DNA of 64,000 nucleotides, from contig VOPR01000033.1 of NCBI GenBank assembly GCA_009594995.1, positions 1 to 64,000 of the forward strand, in the 5' to 3' direction. The position numbers and the translations under genes were made by a program. Positions within the stretch are counted from its first letter, which is position 1. Every line of letters starts with the position of its first letter. The notes beneath the pieces are model-generated. The model did not search any database. It was not told the DNA's origin and saw only the letters and a program-made list of their open reading frames with translations. This DNA comes from Nitrospira sp. GTDB taxonomy: Bacteria; Nitrospirota; Nitrospiria; Nitrospirales; Nitrospiraceae. This document shows positions 41,244 to 49,830 of the stretch, one piece after another.

Positions 41244-42080
41244 TTAGGTCAATAACATTCGTTTCATAGTAGCGGGGGTCATCTGGCCTTTGCCCGCTTT
41301 GTTCAGGACGGTTCCCAAGACCGGTGTGCTGCCCTTGACCAACTGAAGCGCGCGCTCGATCTCTTCACGCGTGGTCTTTCCGTCTTCAACGACGAGGAGA
41401 AGCGCGTCGGTGTAGGGCGAGAAGGCCAGCACATCCGCTGTCTGCAGCAGCGGAGGCAAATCAAATAGCACGATACGGGATGGATACCGATGCTTGAATT
41501 CCTCCACCAGGGAGGCCATCTTGGGAGACGTCAACGCTTCGGCTGAATTTGTAATGGGCCGCCCAGCCGGCATGAGCACAAACCGACCAATACCCGGGTG
41601 GATCAGCAAATGCTCGACGGGAATGCCATCCAGTAAATAGTCGACGAGACCTCCGCATTCTTCGATGCCAAACGCCAGATGAGCGCTGGGATTAGTCAGG
41701 TCAGCATCCACGAGAAGGACGGTTTGTGTGGTGTCCATGGCCAAACTGATGGCCAGGTTAACGGCGGTTAAGGTCTTGCCTTCCTGTTTGCTTGGGCTGG
41801 TGATGCCAAGCACGTTCCAGCCGTTTTCGCGCAGCCGGTGCATAACCTGGGTGCGAAGAATTTTGTAGGCGTCGAGAAATGCGCCGCGCTCAAACCCAGC
41901 CAGGACTCGCCGTTCCCGCAGGACCTCATCGGCAATGTCGACCGTTCGAGTCTGCGTGTAGACAATGTCCTGCACTGCGTCTTTTCCGGCGCGCGGCGGA
42001 GTCGCTCGGAGCATGACGGGCGCCGGCCGTCTTTGCTCTTCCTGCTTGAAGCGTTCCATTGCACTATGCAGCCGTTCCAT
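41244..42080 (-). CDS. Exopolysaccharide tyrosine autokinase (CpsD/BY-kinase)
   Basis: Cytoplasmic bacterial tyrosine kinase of 278 residues that works with the Wzz/GumC-type protein encoded upstream. The core (about 80-275) has the BY-kinase Walker A ITSPSKQEGKTLTAVN, A' motif LLVDADLTNPSAHLAFG, and Walker B VLFDLPPLLQTAD. The usual C-terminal Tyr cluster is absent: the tail ends MKRMLLT, so autophosphorylation may be at other sites or missing. The ATG follows GAGGAGGAG. The gap from the upstream gene is 18 bp. Confidence 0.88.
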   Translation of the reverse strand: MERLHSAMERFKQEEQRRPAPVMLRATPPRAGKDAVQDIVYTQTRTVDIADEVLRERRVLAGFERGAFLDAYKILRTQVMHRLRENGWNVLGITSPSKQEGKTLTAVNLAISLAMDTTQTVLLVDADLTNPSAHLAFGIEECGGLVDYLLDGIPVEHLLIHPGIGRFVLMPAGRPITNSAEALTSPKMASLVEEFKHRYPSRIVLFDLPPLLQTADVLAFSPYTDALLLVVEDGKTTREEIERALQLVKGSTPVLGTVLNKAGKGQMTPATMKRMLLT

Positions 42081-42098
42081 CGTGAGTCTCCTCCTCGT

Positions 42099-43844
42099 TT
42101 AGTCGAGGCCGAATTTGCGGAGTGCGGCAAACCACACGACATCGAGTGGTAGCCAGAAAAAGTGCGCCAACAGGATGCACGCTGCGGCGATGCCGAATCC
42201 TGCAAGCCGGATAGTCCGTCGTCTTGCTATGAGTTGGCGAAGGTCCGCGTTGTTGGGAATGTAAGGAATGACCGCGAGCGGGAATGCCTGGGTGATATGC
42301 GCCAGTGATTCCGGTCCGCGAATTGATCGATCGATGTTTTCTAGAAACGCGCCCGTGCCGGCTCCTCCGGCCATGGCCAGGACCAAGCTCAGCAGAAGGA
42401 TGAGCGGTCGATTGGGTTTTTCAGGCTTTTCGGGAAGATCCGGCGGATCGATCAGCGAAAACCGCTCGCCCTTGCGTTGGGTTTCGAGGCCTTCTGAAAC
42501 CTGGGCCTCCAGCAGTTTGGATCGCAATTCCTCATATTTACGAGCTGAGTTGTCACGTTCCCGAGCGAGGTCAAGATATTCGGGTTCGAAGTGGTGCGTT
42601 TTTTCAAGGCGACGGGCGTAGTCCTCAGCTCGTTTTCGCAACTTGGCGCGCTGGGCTTTCAGTGCATCCAACATGGATGTGGCTGAAGCCAATTGCGTCT
42701 GCGTGTTGATATACGCGGGGTTCTCCGCCTTGATGGCAGGAACCTTGGTCGGCGTCTTTTCGTATTCCTGAAGATCCCTCTCCAGGGATGAAATTGTCCG
42801 GCGGGACCTGGCGACATCGGGATGATCATCCCCGTACTTGTCGAGGAGCGTGGCGAGAGTGGCGCGTTCTCCGGTGAGTCGCTTGACGACATCATCGATG
42901 GGCGCAGCCCCACCCGTTTCTCGTTCCAATGCCCGAATTTCCTGCTGCATTTTCCAGATATCCGGATGCTCAGGCGAGAGGTATCCCGCCTTGTCGGCAT
43001 ATTCGGCTCGCAAACCCTTTAGGCGTTCACCGGAGTCTAGAATGCGTTCGCCCGTGGACGACATAATCGGCGTGTTTGGCTTGATGGTGGCCAATTCGCC
43101 TTCAAGGTAGGTTTTTCGCTCTTCCAAACTCCGAATGTCACGATCCGTATCGGTCAATTCTCTCTCGGCGCCGTTCAGGAGCTGCATATTTAGTTGTGTC
43201 AGCTCTGGCAGTGCGCCGTCCGCGCGCTGTTTGACACTGGAGAGTTTCTTCTCAATCTCTTCGATGTGACGGGATAGGCCGTCCGCCTCCTGCTTGAGAA
43301 AGGCGGTGGTTTCTTGTGCGTGCCGTTCACGTGTTTTCAGGTTCTCCGCCAGAAACAAACTGGTGAGTTCGTTAGCCACTTTCTGCGCCGACTCCGGGCT
43401 CTCTCCATCGTACGAGAGGGTGAAGGCAATGGTGGCCTGGGTCGGGTTCTGCGTGCGTTTATCGACCACTTTCGCATTGATGACGTCGATGTTGGTGTCT
43501 TTCGTGAACCGGTGCAGCACCTCTTCGGTCGGGCTTTGTTTGCGCATATGTTTATACAAGTCGTATTGCTCGACGATTTTCCATAATGTGGCGCGGCTCA
43601 TGACTTGCTGCTTGATCGTTTCAATCCGCTGATCGGCATAGGTGGTAATGGCCGAACGAACAAGGTCCGACGGAATTTCCTGCTCTTCGATCAAAATGGT
43701 CGCCGTCGAGCGATAGACGGCTGGAATGGTAAAAGCGAGCGTTGCGCCCAGGACGATGATGCCGAGCGTGCTCAGGATCATGGGCACCTTGCGGCGCTTG
43801 GTCATGGTGAGAATATCCTGGATGCCGAGCGTTGGCTTGTTCAT
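42099..43844 (-). CDS. Wzz/GumC-type polysaccharide copolymerase
   Basis: Inner-membrane chain-length determinant of 581 residues from ATG 43844. One membrane helix lies near the N-terminus (ILSTLGIIVLGATLAFTIPA), and two more at the C-terminus (LILLLSLVLAMAGGAGTGAF, then AGFGIAAACILLAHFFWLPL). Between them is a long periplasmic domain with coiled-coil helices (ETTAFLKQEADGLSRHIEEI and LARERDNSARKYEELRSKLL). A Pro-rich motif DLPEKPEKPNRP precedes the C-terminal membrane segments, as in Wzz proteins. No kinase domain is fused; the separate kinase follows at once. Confidence 0.9.
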   Translation of the reverse strand: MNKPTLGIQDILTMTKRRKVPMILSTLGIIVLGATLAFTIPAVYRSTATILIEEQEIPSDLVRSAITTYADQRIETIKQQVMSRATLWKIVEQYDLYKHMRKQSPTEEVLHRFTKDTNIDVINAKVVDKRTQNPTQATIAFTLSYDGESPESAQKVANELTSLFLAENLKTRERHAQETTAFLKQEADGLSRHIEEIEKKLSSVKQRADGALPELTQLNMQLLNGAERELTDTDRDIRSLEERKTYLEGELATIKPNTPIMSSTGERILDSGERLKGLRAEYADKAGYLSPEHPDIWKMQQEIRALERETGGAAPIDDVVKRLTGERATLATLLDKYGDDHPDVARSRRTISSLERDLQEYEKTPTKVPAIKAENPAYINTQTQLASATSMLDALKAQRAKLRKRAEDYARRLEKTHHFEPEYLDLARERDNSARKYEELRSKLLEAQVSEGLETQRKGERFSLIDPPDLPEKPEKPNRPLILLLSLVLAMAGGAGTGAFLENIDRSIRGPESLAHITQAFPLAVIPYIPNNADLRQLIARRRTIRLAGFGIAAACILLAHFFWLPLDVVWFAALRKFGLD

Positions 43845-43877
43845 GGTCCCTGCTGCTTTCCGATCCACTGGATCAGG

Positions 43878-45083
43878 CTACCGTCCTACCGTAAGCCTCG
43901 GAGGGTAATACGTAAACATGATAGTTGCAGAATTACCTAGTGCGGTCAATGATTGACTGGGAACATCCCGAAGGGCATATGAATAGGTCATGTCCGCGGT
44001 CCACCACTCGGACAGTCGCCAACTGATTTTCGGTGTCACGTACACTAGGCGATTTTCAGGGAAGACCGTGGAGACGGCCTTGGTTTTTACGCCATCCGCG
44101 ATGAGAAACAATCCGGTGACCGAGGCTGTCAGACGCTCTGTGATCTGGTGCGATACATCCAGGCTCAATTTATCCGTACGGAGCAACAAACCGAATCCGC
44201 TCGGATTGATTTCCCGTCCGACCTCCCCCTTTATTCTCCAATCGTCCCATCGCTTCTCTAAATTGCCTGAAAAGGTCCATACCCAGACACCATCGGACAG
44301 TGAACCAACCGGCGTATCAATGGTGGACGACACGTGCCTCGGCCCGCCTGAAACGGAGCCTGATAGTGTTTCCGAAAACATGTGGGCGTAGGTGATTTGT
44401 GGCCCCACAATCGTCGAGCTCAGACGTAGGTCGGAGGCTGCGAACCTCACGGCGACCGCATTCACCTGGACTTGATCGCGCTCGCTGAGCTGGTACGACA
44501 GTCCGGTCGATCCGACATGCATCGTATAGTCCGCAAGACCCAGGCGTAATCCATTTTCATACCGGGTGTCGTAAAACGTATAGGTTCCCATCGCCGACAG
44601 CTTCTCAGTAATGTTGTGTGTCCAGGATGGGCTTAGCGTCCACTGATTTCGCTGGGTAAAACGGAGGACCACGCCGGTCTGGCGTAATTCTCCCATGAGC
44701 GTATTGTCCCGGATGAATCCACCGTCGAACCCAAAGATGTCCTTCTCCGTTTTGTACTTCGTAGAAACCGGAAAATAGAGATTGGTAATGCTCGTATTTT
44801 GTCCCCCATAGTAACGGACAAAATCGGCTGCTAGCCTACCGCTCACCTCCAGAGCTTCAGTTGAGCCACCGAATTTGGCTCCTGGAGATACCCAGTGACC
44901 ATAAGTGGGATCGTGCTCCAACGTCGTGAGAGCCAGATTGCTGTTGACCTCTCCCCTTACCGTGAGGGAAGGCTCCACATACCATTCCGCCGACCTGGCC
45001 TCCTGCTCGATGACGATGCCAAGTAGGGTGCCCATGAGCAGCAGGCAGCGGAGCCATGCTATTGAAATATGGCGAACCTTCAC
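43878..45083 (-). CDS. Outer-membrane beta-barrel protein of the EPS/exosortase locus
   Basis: A 401-residue protein with a signal peptide (cleavage about residue 31, ARSA-EW) and regularly alternating strands to the end (ADFVRYYGGQN, LSPSWTHNITEKLSAMGTYT, FDTRYENG-like turns). This is typical of the outer-membrane barrel proteins of exosortase clusters. The start is GTG 45083. It sits between Wza and Wzz genes and may help pass the polymer through the outer membrane. It has no recognisable enzymatic motif; the assignment is from pattern and position. Confidence 0.78.
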   Translation of the reverse strand: MKVRHISIAWLRCLLLMGTLLGIVIEQEARSAEWYVEPSLTVRGEVNSNLALTTLEHDPTYGHWVSPGAKFGGSTEALEVSGRLAADFVRYYGGQNTSITNLYFPVSTKYKTEKDIFGFDGGFIRDNTLMGELRQTGVVLRFTQRNQWTLSPSWTHNITEKLSAMGTYTFYDTRYENGLRLGLADYTMHVGSTGLSYQLSERDQVQVNAVAVRFAASDLRLSSTIVGPQITYAHMFSETLSGSVSGGPRHVSSTIDTPVGSLSDGVWVWTFSGNLEKRWDDWRIKGEVGREINPSGFGLLLRTDKLSLDVSHQITERLTASVTGLFLIADGVKTKAVSTVFPENRLVYVTPKISWRLSEWWTADMTYSYALRDVPSQSLTALGNSATIMFTYYPPRLTVGR

Positions 45084-45123
45084 CGCGACACGTTCGCGGT
45101 GCAGACCGAGTTCTGATGGCGCA

Positions 45124-45744
45124 TCATGGCACCATCACCACATCCCCGCGCTCAAGGAGGATGTTCTGCTTAAGGTCCCGGCCCTTCTGGACGTCGCCAT
45201 AGCGAAACATAAATACGCGTTGGTCGCCGTTCTCCCGCCGGATGATTTTGATGTCGTTTTCTGATGCAAATGGGGTTAACCCGCCGGCGAGACTCAGCGC
45301 TTGCAGAACATCCGTATAGTGTCCCACCAGATATTCCCCCGGCTTCGTGACTCGCCCCATGACATAGACTTTGTAGCTTTGCAGTTTGGTGATTGCCACG
45401 GAAACATGCGGGTTGGGAATAAAACGCGCCAGCCGTTTGGCAATGTCCTGGCGGACTTCCTCCACGGTATGTCCCATGGCGGGCACATCGCCGATGAGCG
45501 GGAACGACACCATGCCATCAGGCCGTACAATAGCTTCCCGCGTGAGATTCTCATCCTTCCACACGGAGATCATGACGACATCCTCAGGCCCAAGATGATA
45601 GCCGGGATCGGCTAGGTTTGATTGCGCAGCGATGGGTTCTGGACTGACGCACCCCGTCATCAATATGATGGCATAGGCGGCAAGTACGAACTGATACCAT
45701 GCCTGAAATGATCTCTCGGAACGGAATACACCGACGATTTTCAC
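45124..45744 (-). CDS. Wza-type polysaccharide export lipoprotein
   Basis: A 206-residue outer-membrane lipoprotein with lipobox MTGC (about residue 32). The Poly_export domain starts DPGYHLGPEDVVMISVWKDE (about 46-65), followed by a SLBB-like region KVYVMGRVTKPGEYLVG and LSLAGGLTPFASENDIKIIR. It is shorter than E. coli Wza (about 380), as usual in exosortase loci. The GTG start at 45744 follows GGAGGAGAGAGG. It should form the outer-membrane channel, together with the Wzz-type protein. Confidence 0.9.
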   Translation of the reverse strand: MKIVGVFRSERSFQAWYQFVLAAYAIILMTGCVSPEPIAAQSNLADPGYHLGPEDVVMISVWKDENLTREAIVRPDGMVSFPLIGDVPAMGHTVEEVRQDIAKRLARFIPNPHVSVAITKLQSYKVYVMGRVTKPGEYLVGHYTDVLQALSLAGGLTPFASENDIKIIRRENGDQRVFMFRYGDVQKGRDLKQNILLERGDVVMVP

Positions 45745-45755
45745 CCTCTCTCCTC

Positions 45756-48161
45756 CTATCCTGTGACTTCCGCAAGAACCGATTTGGCTTCATCCATACC
45801 GGGGAACGGTTGTTTTGCATTTAATGCTTTTCTGAGATGTACCTGGGCTTCCAGTCGATGGCCGGCTTTGAAGTGAGCCATGCCCAAATGGTAGTTGAGG
45901 ATGGGATGCTGCGGCGCCTCGGAAACCGCGCGTTGGATGACTCGGAGTGCATCATCCTGATGTCCCATTTTTAGGTGGACCCACCCCAATGTGTCGAGGA
46001 AAAATGGATTTGGCGCACGCTGTTCGAAGTCTCGACTCAGCGCCAGTGCCCGATCAAGACTCTTTGCATCGCCCTTCTGATCAGCGAGGATTGACGCAAG
46101 ATTATTCGCTGCCATGAGTTGTCGCGGGTTTTGCTTGAGAATCGTTTCGTACTCAACAATCGCTTGATCGAATTGGCCGCGATCTCCGAGATGCGAAGCA
46201 TATAGGAGTCGCAATTCTTCGTTTTGGGGACTGACCTGCAATCCTCGCTGAAGAATGTTGCCGGCTTCCTCGTACTTCTTCTGGGACAGTTTGAGCGTGA
46301 CCCAGTTCACCCAAGGCGTACTCCAGTCTGGTTTTAAATCGGTGGCCAGACGGAATTCTTCTTCTGCTCGCAGAGGATCGCCTTTCAGAATCAGAATTTC
46401 TCCGAGCAGTCCATGCGCAAATGGATGGCGTGCATTTTTTGCGATCAGACTGGTCAGGCGATTCTGGGCTTGGGCCAGCTTTCCCTGGCGGGCGTCGATC
46501 CGGACCAACGCAAAGGTTGGTTCCGGCGCGTCAGGGTTGAGGGCAGCAGCCCGCTCGAATGCGGCCACGGCCTTATCCCACTGCAAGCGAGCTTGATACA
46601 GGTTACCCTCGGCCAGATCGGCCACAAATCGGTTGGCCCCCGCTTCACGAATCCGTGAGAGCGTCTGATTAGAGCCATCCCAGTCGCGATCCGCAGCCTG
46701 AAGATTCAGGAGCATCCCCAAGGTTCCAAGGTTGGTTGGCGCCTGCTTGAGAATCTCTTCCAGTCGCATGCGCGCGTCTCTTGTCCGGCCGGATGAAGCG
46801 TCCAGAATTGCCAGTGCGAGGTGAGCCTGGTAGAGGTTTGGACTCAGTGCCACCGCCTTTTCGAGATTCTCCCGAGCCAAGTTCGTCTCTTCCAACATCA
46901 GATGAGCCTGCCCCAGGAGGGCGTAGGCTTCGGACTGCTCAGGCTGATCCTTGAGCAATGTTCGAAACGCTTGCACTGCCTCTCGTCCAGCTCCATGCTG
47001 AAGTGCAATCCGTCCTTCCAGCATGAGGGCGTCGGAAGCGCGGGGGTTGTCACGCAGGACCTCATGGAGTTGTTGGGTCGCGGCGTCCTGCTTCCCTGCG
47101 GCCCAATCAAGGGCGGCTAGTTTTATCGTGGCATTTCCTCCGGCCGGTTTGGACCGGTTGTGATCCCGAATATCTTCATAGGTGGCTCGGGCTTTCTCTG
47201 GTTGTTGATGCAGTTCGTAGAGGCGTCCCAAGGCGAATTGAATATTGACCGCATGTGGAAGAGCGTGGTGCGCCTCATTGAGCGCGGTTTCAGCCATGGC
47301 CATATCTTTTCGACCGGCTAGGTAATCGGCCAGGGCGAGGTGCCTCTGCTCGCTGTCACGATCCAGGCGAAGCGCCTCCCTCAGGGTGGCTTCCGCCTTA
47401 TCGTATTGCCGTTGTTGGTCGAAAAATAGCGCCAGCTTGAGATGGTGATCGAACACATTTGGCTCAATGGCCAATATATTCCGGAACACCGACTCCGCTT
47501 TCGCCTGATTGCCCATCCGCATGTACGCCATGGCGAGCGAATTGAGCAGGTCAAGGTCGTGCGGATGCGCGTCCACGGCTTTACGAAGGACCGTTTCAAC
47601 CCGCTGGGGCGAGTTCTGAAGTGAATACAGGGTGCTCAAGAGAATCGCGGCATCCGGTTCAGTTGGGAATTGCTTTACTAATGCCTCACCGGAGGAGATT
47701 GCATCGGTCAGCTTGCCGTCGGCGGCAAGGAGCGCTGCCTTGATCGCTCGAGCCGAGACGTGTCCGGGATACAAACGAAGCAATTGGTCGGCGGTTTCAT
47801 GCGCTTTCTCATCCAGCCGGCCTTGCAGATAAAATTTGCCCAATTTGACCAGGGCTCGCTCATGATCTGGCTGAAGTTCGACGACCCGCTGGTAATGAGC
47901 GAATGCGTTCCGCCAGTTCTTCTCTTTTTCTTCTACCTGGGCATAAAGAAAATAGGCTTCGGAATCTTTCGGATCGATCTTCAGAACGTTCCGAAGTGCA
48001 ACCCGGGCTTTCGGGAAGTTCCCTGCCTGCATGTATTCCTGGGCCTTCATCCGATACTTCGCTTTGCGTTCCTCCGGGCCGCCGCATCCGACGGCAAGAA
48101 TGAGCACCGCGGTCAGGGCACATGTCCCAATGCTGGAAGAGCGATACCATGTCGCGGCCAT
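45756..48161 (-). CDS. prsT: PrsT-type TPR lipoprotein
   Basis: An 801-residue TPR protein. The signal ends in lipobox AVGC (Cys about residue 26), and TPRs then run almost to the C-terminus (first: KAQEYMQAGNFPKARVALRN; last: HLGMAHFKAGHRLEAQVHLR). Length and position match the PEP-CTERM/XrtA system TPR lipoprotein PrsT. The likely role is as a periplasmic scaffold for polymer synthesis and export. ATG 48161 is chosen because earlier in-frame codons lie in the end of the WecA-like gene. It is 11 bp upstream of the Wza gene. Confidence 0.87.
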   Translation of the reverse strand: MAATWYRSSSIGTCALTAVLILAVGCGGPEERKAKYRMKAQEYMQAGNFPKARVALRNVLKIDPKDSEAYFLYAQVEEKEKNWRNAFAHYQRVVELQPDHERALVKLGKFYLQGRLDEKAHETADQLLRLYPGHVSARAIKAALLAADGKLTDAISSGEALVKQFPTEPDAAILLSTLYSLQNSPQRVETVLRKAVDAHPHDLDLLNSLAMAYMRMGNQAKAESVFRNILAIEPNVFDHHLKLALFFDQQRQYDKAEATLREALRLDRDSEQRHLALADYLAGRKDMAMAETALNEAHHALPHAVNIQFALGRLYELHQQPEKARATYEDIRDHNRSKPAGGNATIKLAALDWAAGKQDAATQQLHEVLRDNPRASDALMLEGRIALQHGAGREAVQAFRTLLKDQPEQSEAYALLGQAHLMLEETNLARENLEKAVALSPNLYQAHLALAILDASSGRTRDARMRLEEILKQAPTNLGTLGMLLNLQAADRDWDGSNQTLSRIREAGANRFVADLAEGNLYQARLQWDKAVAAFERAAALNPDAPEPTFALVRIDARQGKLAQAQNRLTSLIAKNARHPFAHGLLGEILILKGDPLRAEEEFRLATDLKPDWSTPWVNWVTLKLSQKKYEEAGNILQRGLQVSPQNEELRLLYASHLGDRGQFDQAIVEYETILKQNPRQLMAANNLASILADQKGDAKSLDRALALSRDFEQRAPNPFFLDTLGWVHLKMGHQDDALRVIQRAVSEAPQHPILNYHLGMAHFKAGHRLEAQVHLRKALNAKQPFPGMDEAKSVLAEVTG

Positions 48162-48178
48162 AGGTTCCTTTTTCTGTG

Positions 48179-49810
48179 TTACAGCCAGGCTCGAATTGCA
48201 ATGCCGCATAACAGCCAGAGGGCAACCAACCCGAGTTGAGTCAACCGTTGAGCAAACACGTGGAGAAGGAGTTCGAACGAAAAGAACAGTACGATCAATT
48301 TTGCCGTCAGGAAGCTGAGGTGAATGTCGCCGATTTGCATTTCCGGCAAGGCCGGCACCATGACGGCTAGAAAGACCATCAAATAGTCCAAGGGGGTCGT
48401 TTGAAACCGGTGTTCAGAATTGAAGCGGATGGTGAGGGCCACTAAAAAAGCGAGTCCCACAAAAAAGACATGAATCGGGCTGAAAATGTCTGTTGAGGCG
48501 GCTGGCTGCTCGCTGAGGTACATCACGAAGGTGCTGCCGACATAGAGCCCACCCCGCACTACCAGGGACGAGATCCTGGGAGGAGAAAGCCACAGGCCGA
48601 TGAGCATGACGGTAAACAGGAGGGCCGCGACATAGCTCATGTCTTCCGGTACTCTCCTTGGCAGAAACACACTGATGATTAGAAACGCAGGGACAGCAAT
48701 TCCCAAAATCCGGATCGGTTCAGTCGTCAACCAGGGCGAAGACGTAATCGTGCTGGCCCGAGTGAGCAGTCGGTCGGCTTTCTTCAAGAAGCGGTTGGAT
48801 TGAATTCTCCAGACACGTGAACGGAGAAATGGAAACAGAATCACGCCTGCCACGAGGCCGTAGACCCCGAGGATCGTCCCCTCCGTCTGCCAGCGCAAGA
48901 CATAGGCCAGGGTGACCAATGTCGCCTGCAGGAGATAAATCACGAGGACTGCTTCATAGTGAGAGAGCCCCATGGCAAGCAATTTGTGATGCAGGTGGTT
49001 TTTGTCTGCGACAAACGGGGAGCGTCCCTCCTTCAGCCGCTGCAGCATCACTCCGACGGTATCGAGGAGCGGGAGGCCGAGCAGGAAAAGCCCCAGGGCC
49101 GGCGTATAAGGACCGCGCTGGGGATCGGTCAGCACAATGGCCGACACGGCCATGAAAAATCCCAAGAACTGGCTTCCGGCATCGCCCATAAAAATGCGCG
49201 CTGGGTAGGTGTTGAATCGCAAAAATCCCAGTAGCCCGCCGAGCACCGGCACCATGAGCAGCGTGACGGTCTGGTCACCTCCCAAATACGCCAGACAGGC
49301 CATGCCGGCAAAGCTCAAGAGAGACAAGCCTCCCGCCAGTCCGTCGAGCCCGTCGGCGAGGTTCACGGCGTTGGTCACCGCGACAATAATCACAATCGTC
49401 AGCGGATACGCAATCCAGAGGGGAAGTTCCGCCTCAATAAACGGCAACGTATTCAGATGAATATTGCCCTGCCACATGACGACGAGGGCGCCGAGCGTCT
49501 GGCCGAAAAATTTAACGGTATAGGGCAGACTCACCCGATCATCCCACATGCCAAAGAGGAGAATCGTGACCCCGCCGAGCAGGCCGGCCACCACGATGTC
49601 ATCTTTTGGTGCCCAGATCAGCATGGCGGAGAATGTACCAATGCCGAAGGCAATCCCTCCTACTTTGGCGACGGGGTTGGAATGAACCCGACGCTGGTCT
49701 TTGGGAATGTCCAGGAATTGGAGACGGCTGGCTGTCGCCATCAGTGGCGGGATCAGCGCCATGCAGATGATCAGCGAACCGACGAAACTGAAGAATAAAG
49801 TCGAAATCAT
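48179..49810 (-). CDS. WecA/MraY-like initiating glycosyltransferase with extra membrane domain
   Basis: Inner-membrane enzyme of 543 residues predicted to transfer a sugar-phosphate to undecaprenyl phosphate, starting the repeat unit. WecA-type motifs are present: LFGMWDDRVSLP, NAVNLADGLDGLAGG, RIFMGDAGSQFLGFF and the His cluster ADKNHLHHKLLAMG. The family core ends near residue 330. A further 200 residues with about six hydrophobic segments (from TEPIRILGIAVPAFLIISVF) have no known motif. Long versions of this enzyme occur in exosortase loci; the extra domain's job is unknown. Confidence 0.9.
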   Translation of the reverse strand: MISTLFFSFVGSLIICMALIPPLMATASRLQFLDIPKDQRRVHSNPVAKVGGIAFGIGTFSAMLIWAPKDDIVVAGLLGGVTILLFGMWDDRVSLPYTVKFFGQTLGALVVMWQGNIHLNTLPFIEAELPLWIAYPLTIVIIVAVTNAVNLADGLDGLAGGLSLLSFAGMACLAYLGGDQTVTLLMVPVLGGLLGFLRFNTYPARIFMGDAGSQFLGFFMAVSAIVLTDPQRGPYTPALGLFLLGLPLLDTVGVMLQRLKEGRSPFVADKNHLHHKLLAMGLSHYEAVLVIYLLQATLVTLAYVLRWQTEGTILGVYGLVAGVILFPFLRSRVWRIQSNRFLKKADRLLTRASTITSSPWLTTEPIRILGIAVPAFLIISVFLPRRVPEDMSYVAALLFTVMLIGLWLSPPRISSLVVRGGLYVGSTFVMYLSEQPAASTDIFSPIHVFFVGLAFLVALTIRFNSEHRFQTTPLDYLMVFLAVMVPALPEMQIGDIHLSFLTAKLIVLFFSFELLLHVFAQRLTQLGLVALWLLCGIAIRAWL

Positions 49811-49830
49811 CGTTGATTGTCCGTTCGGCG

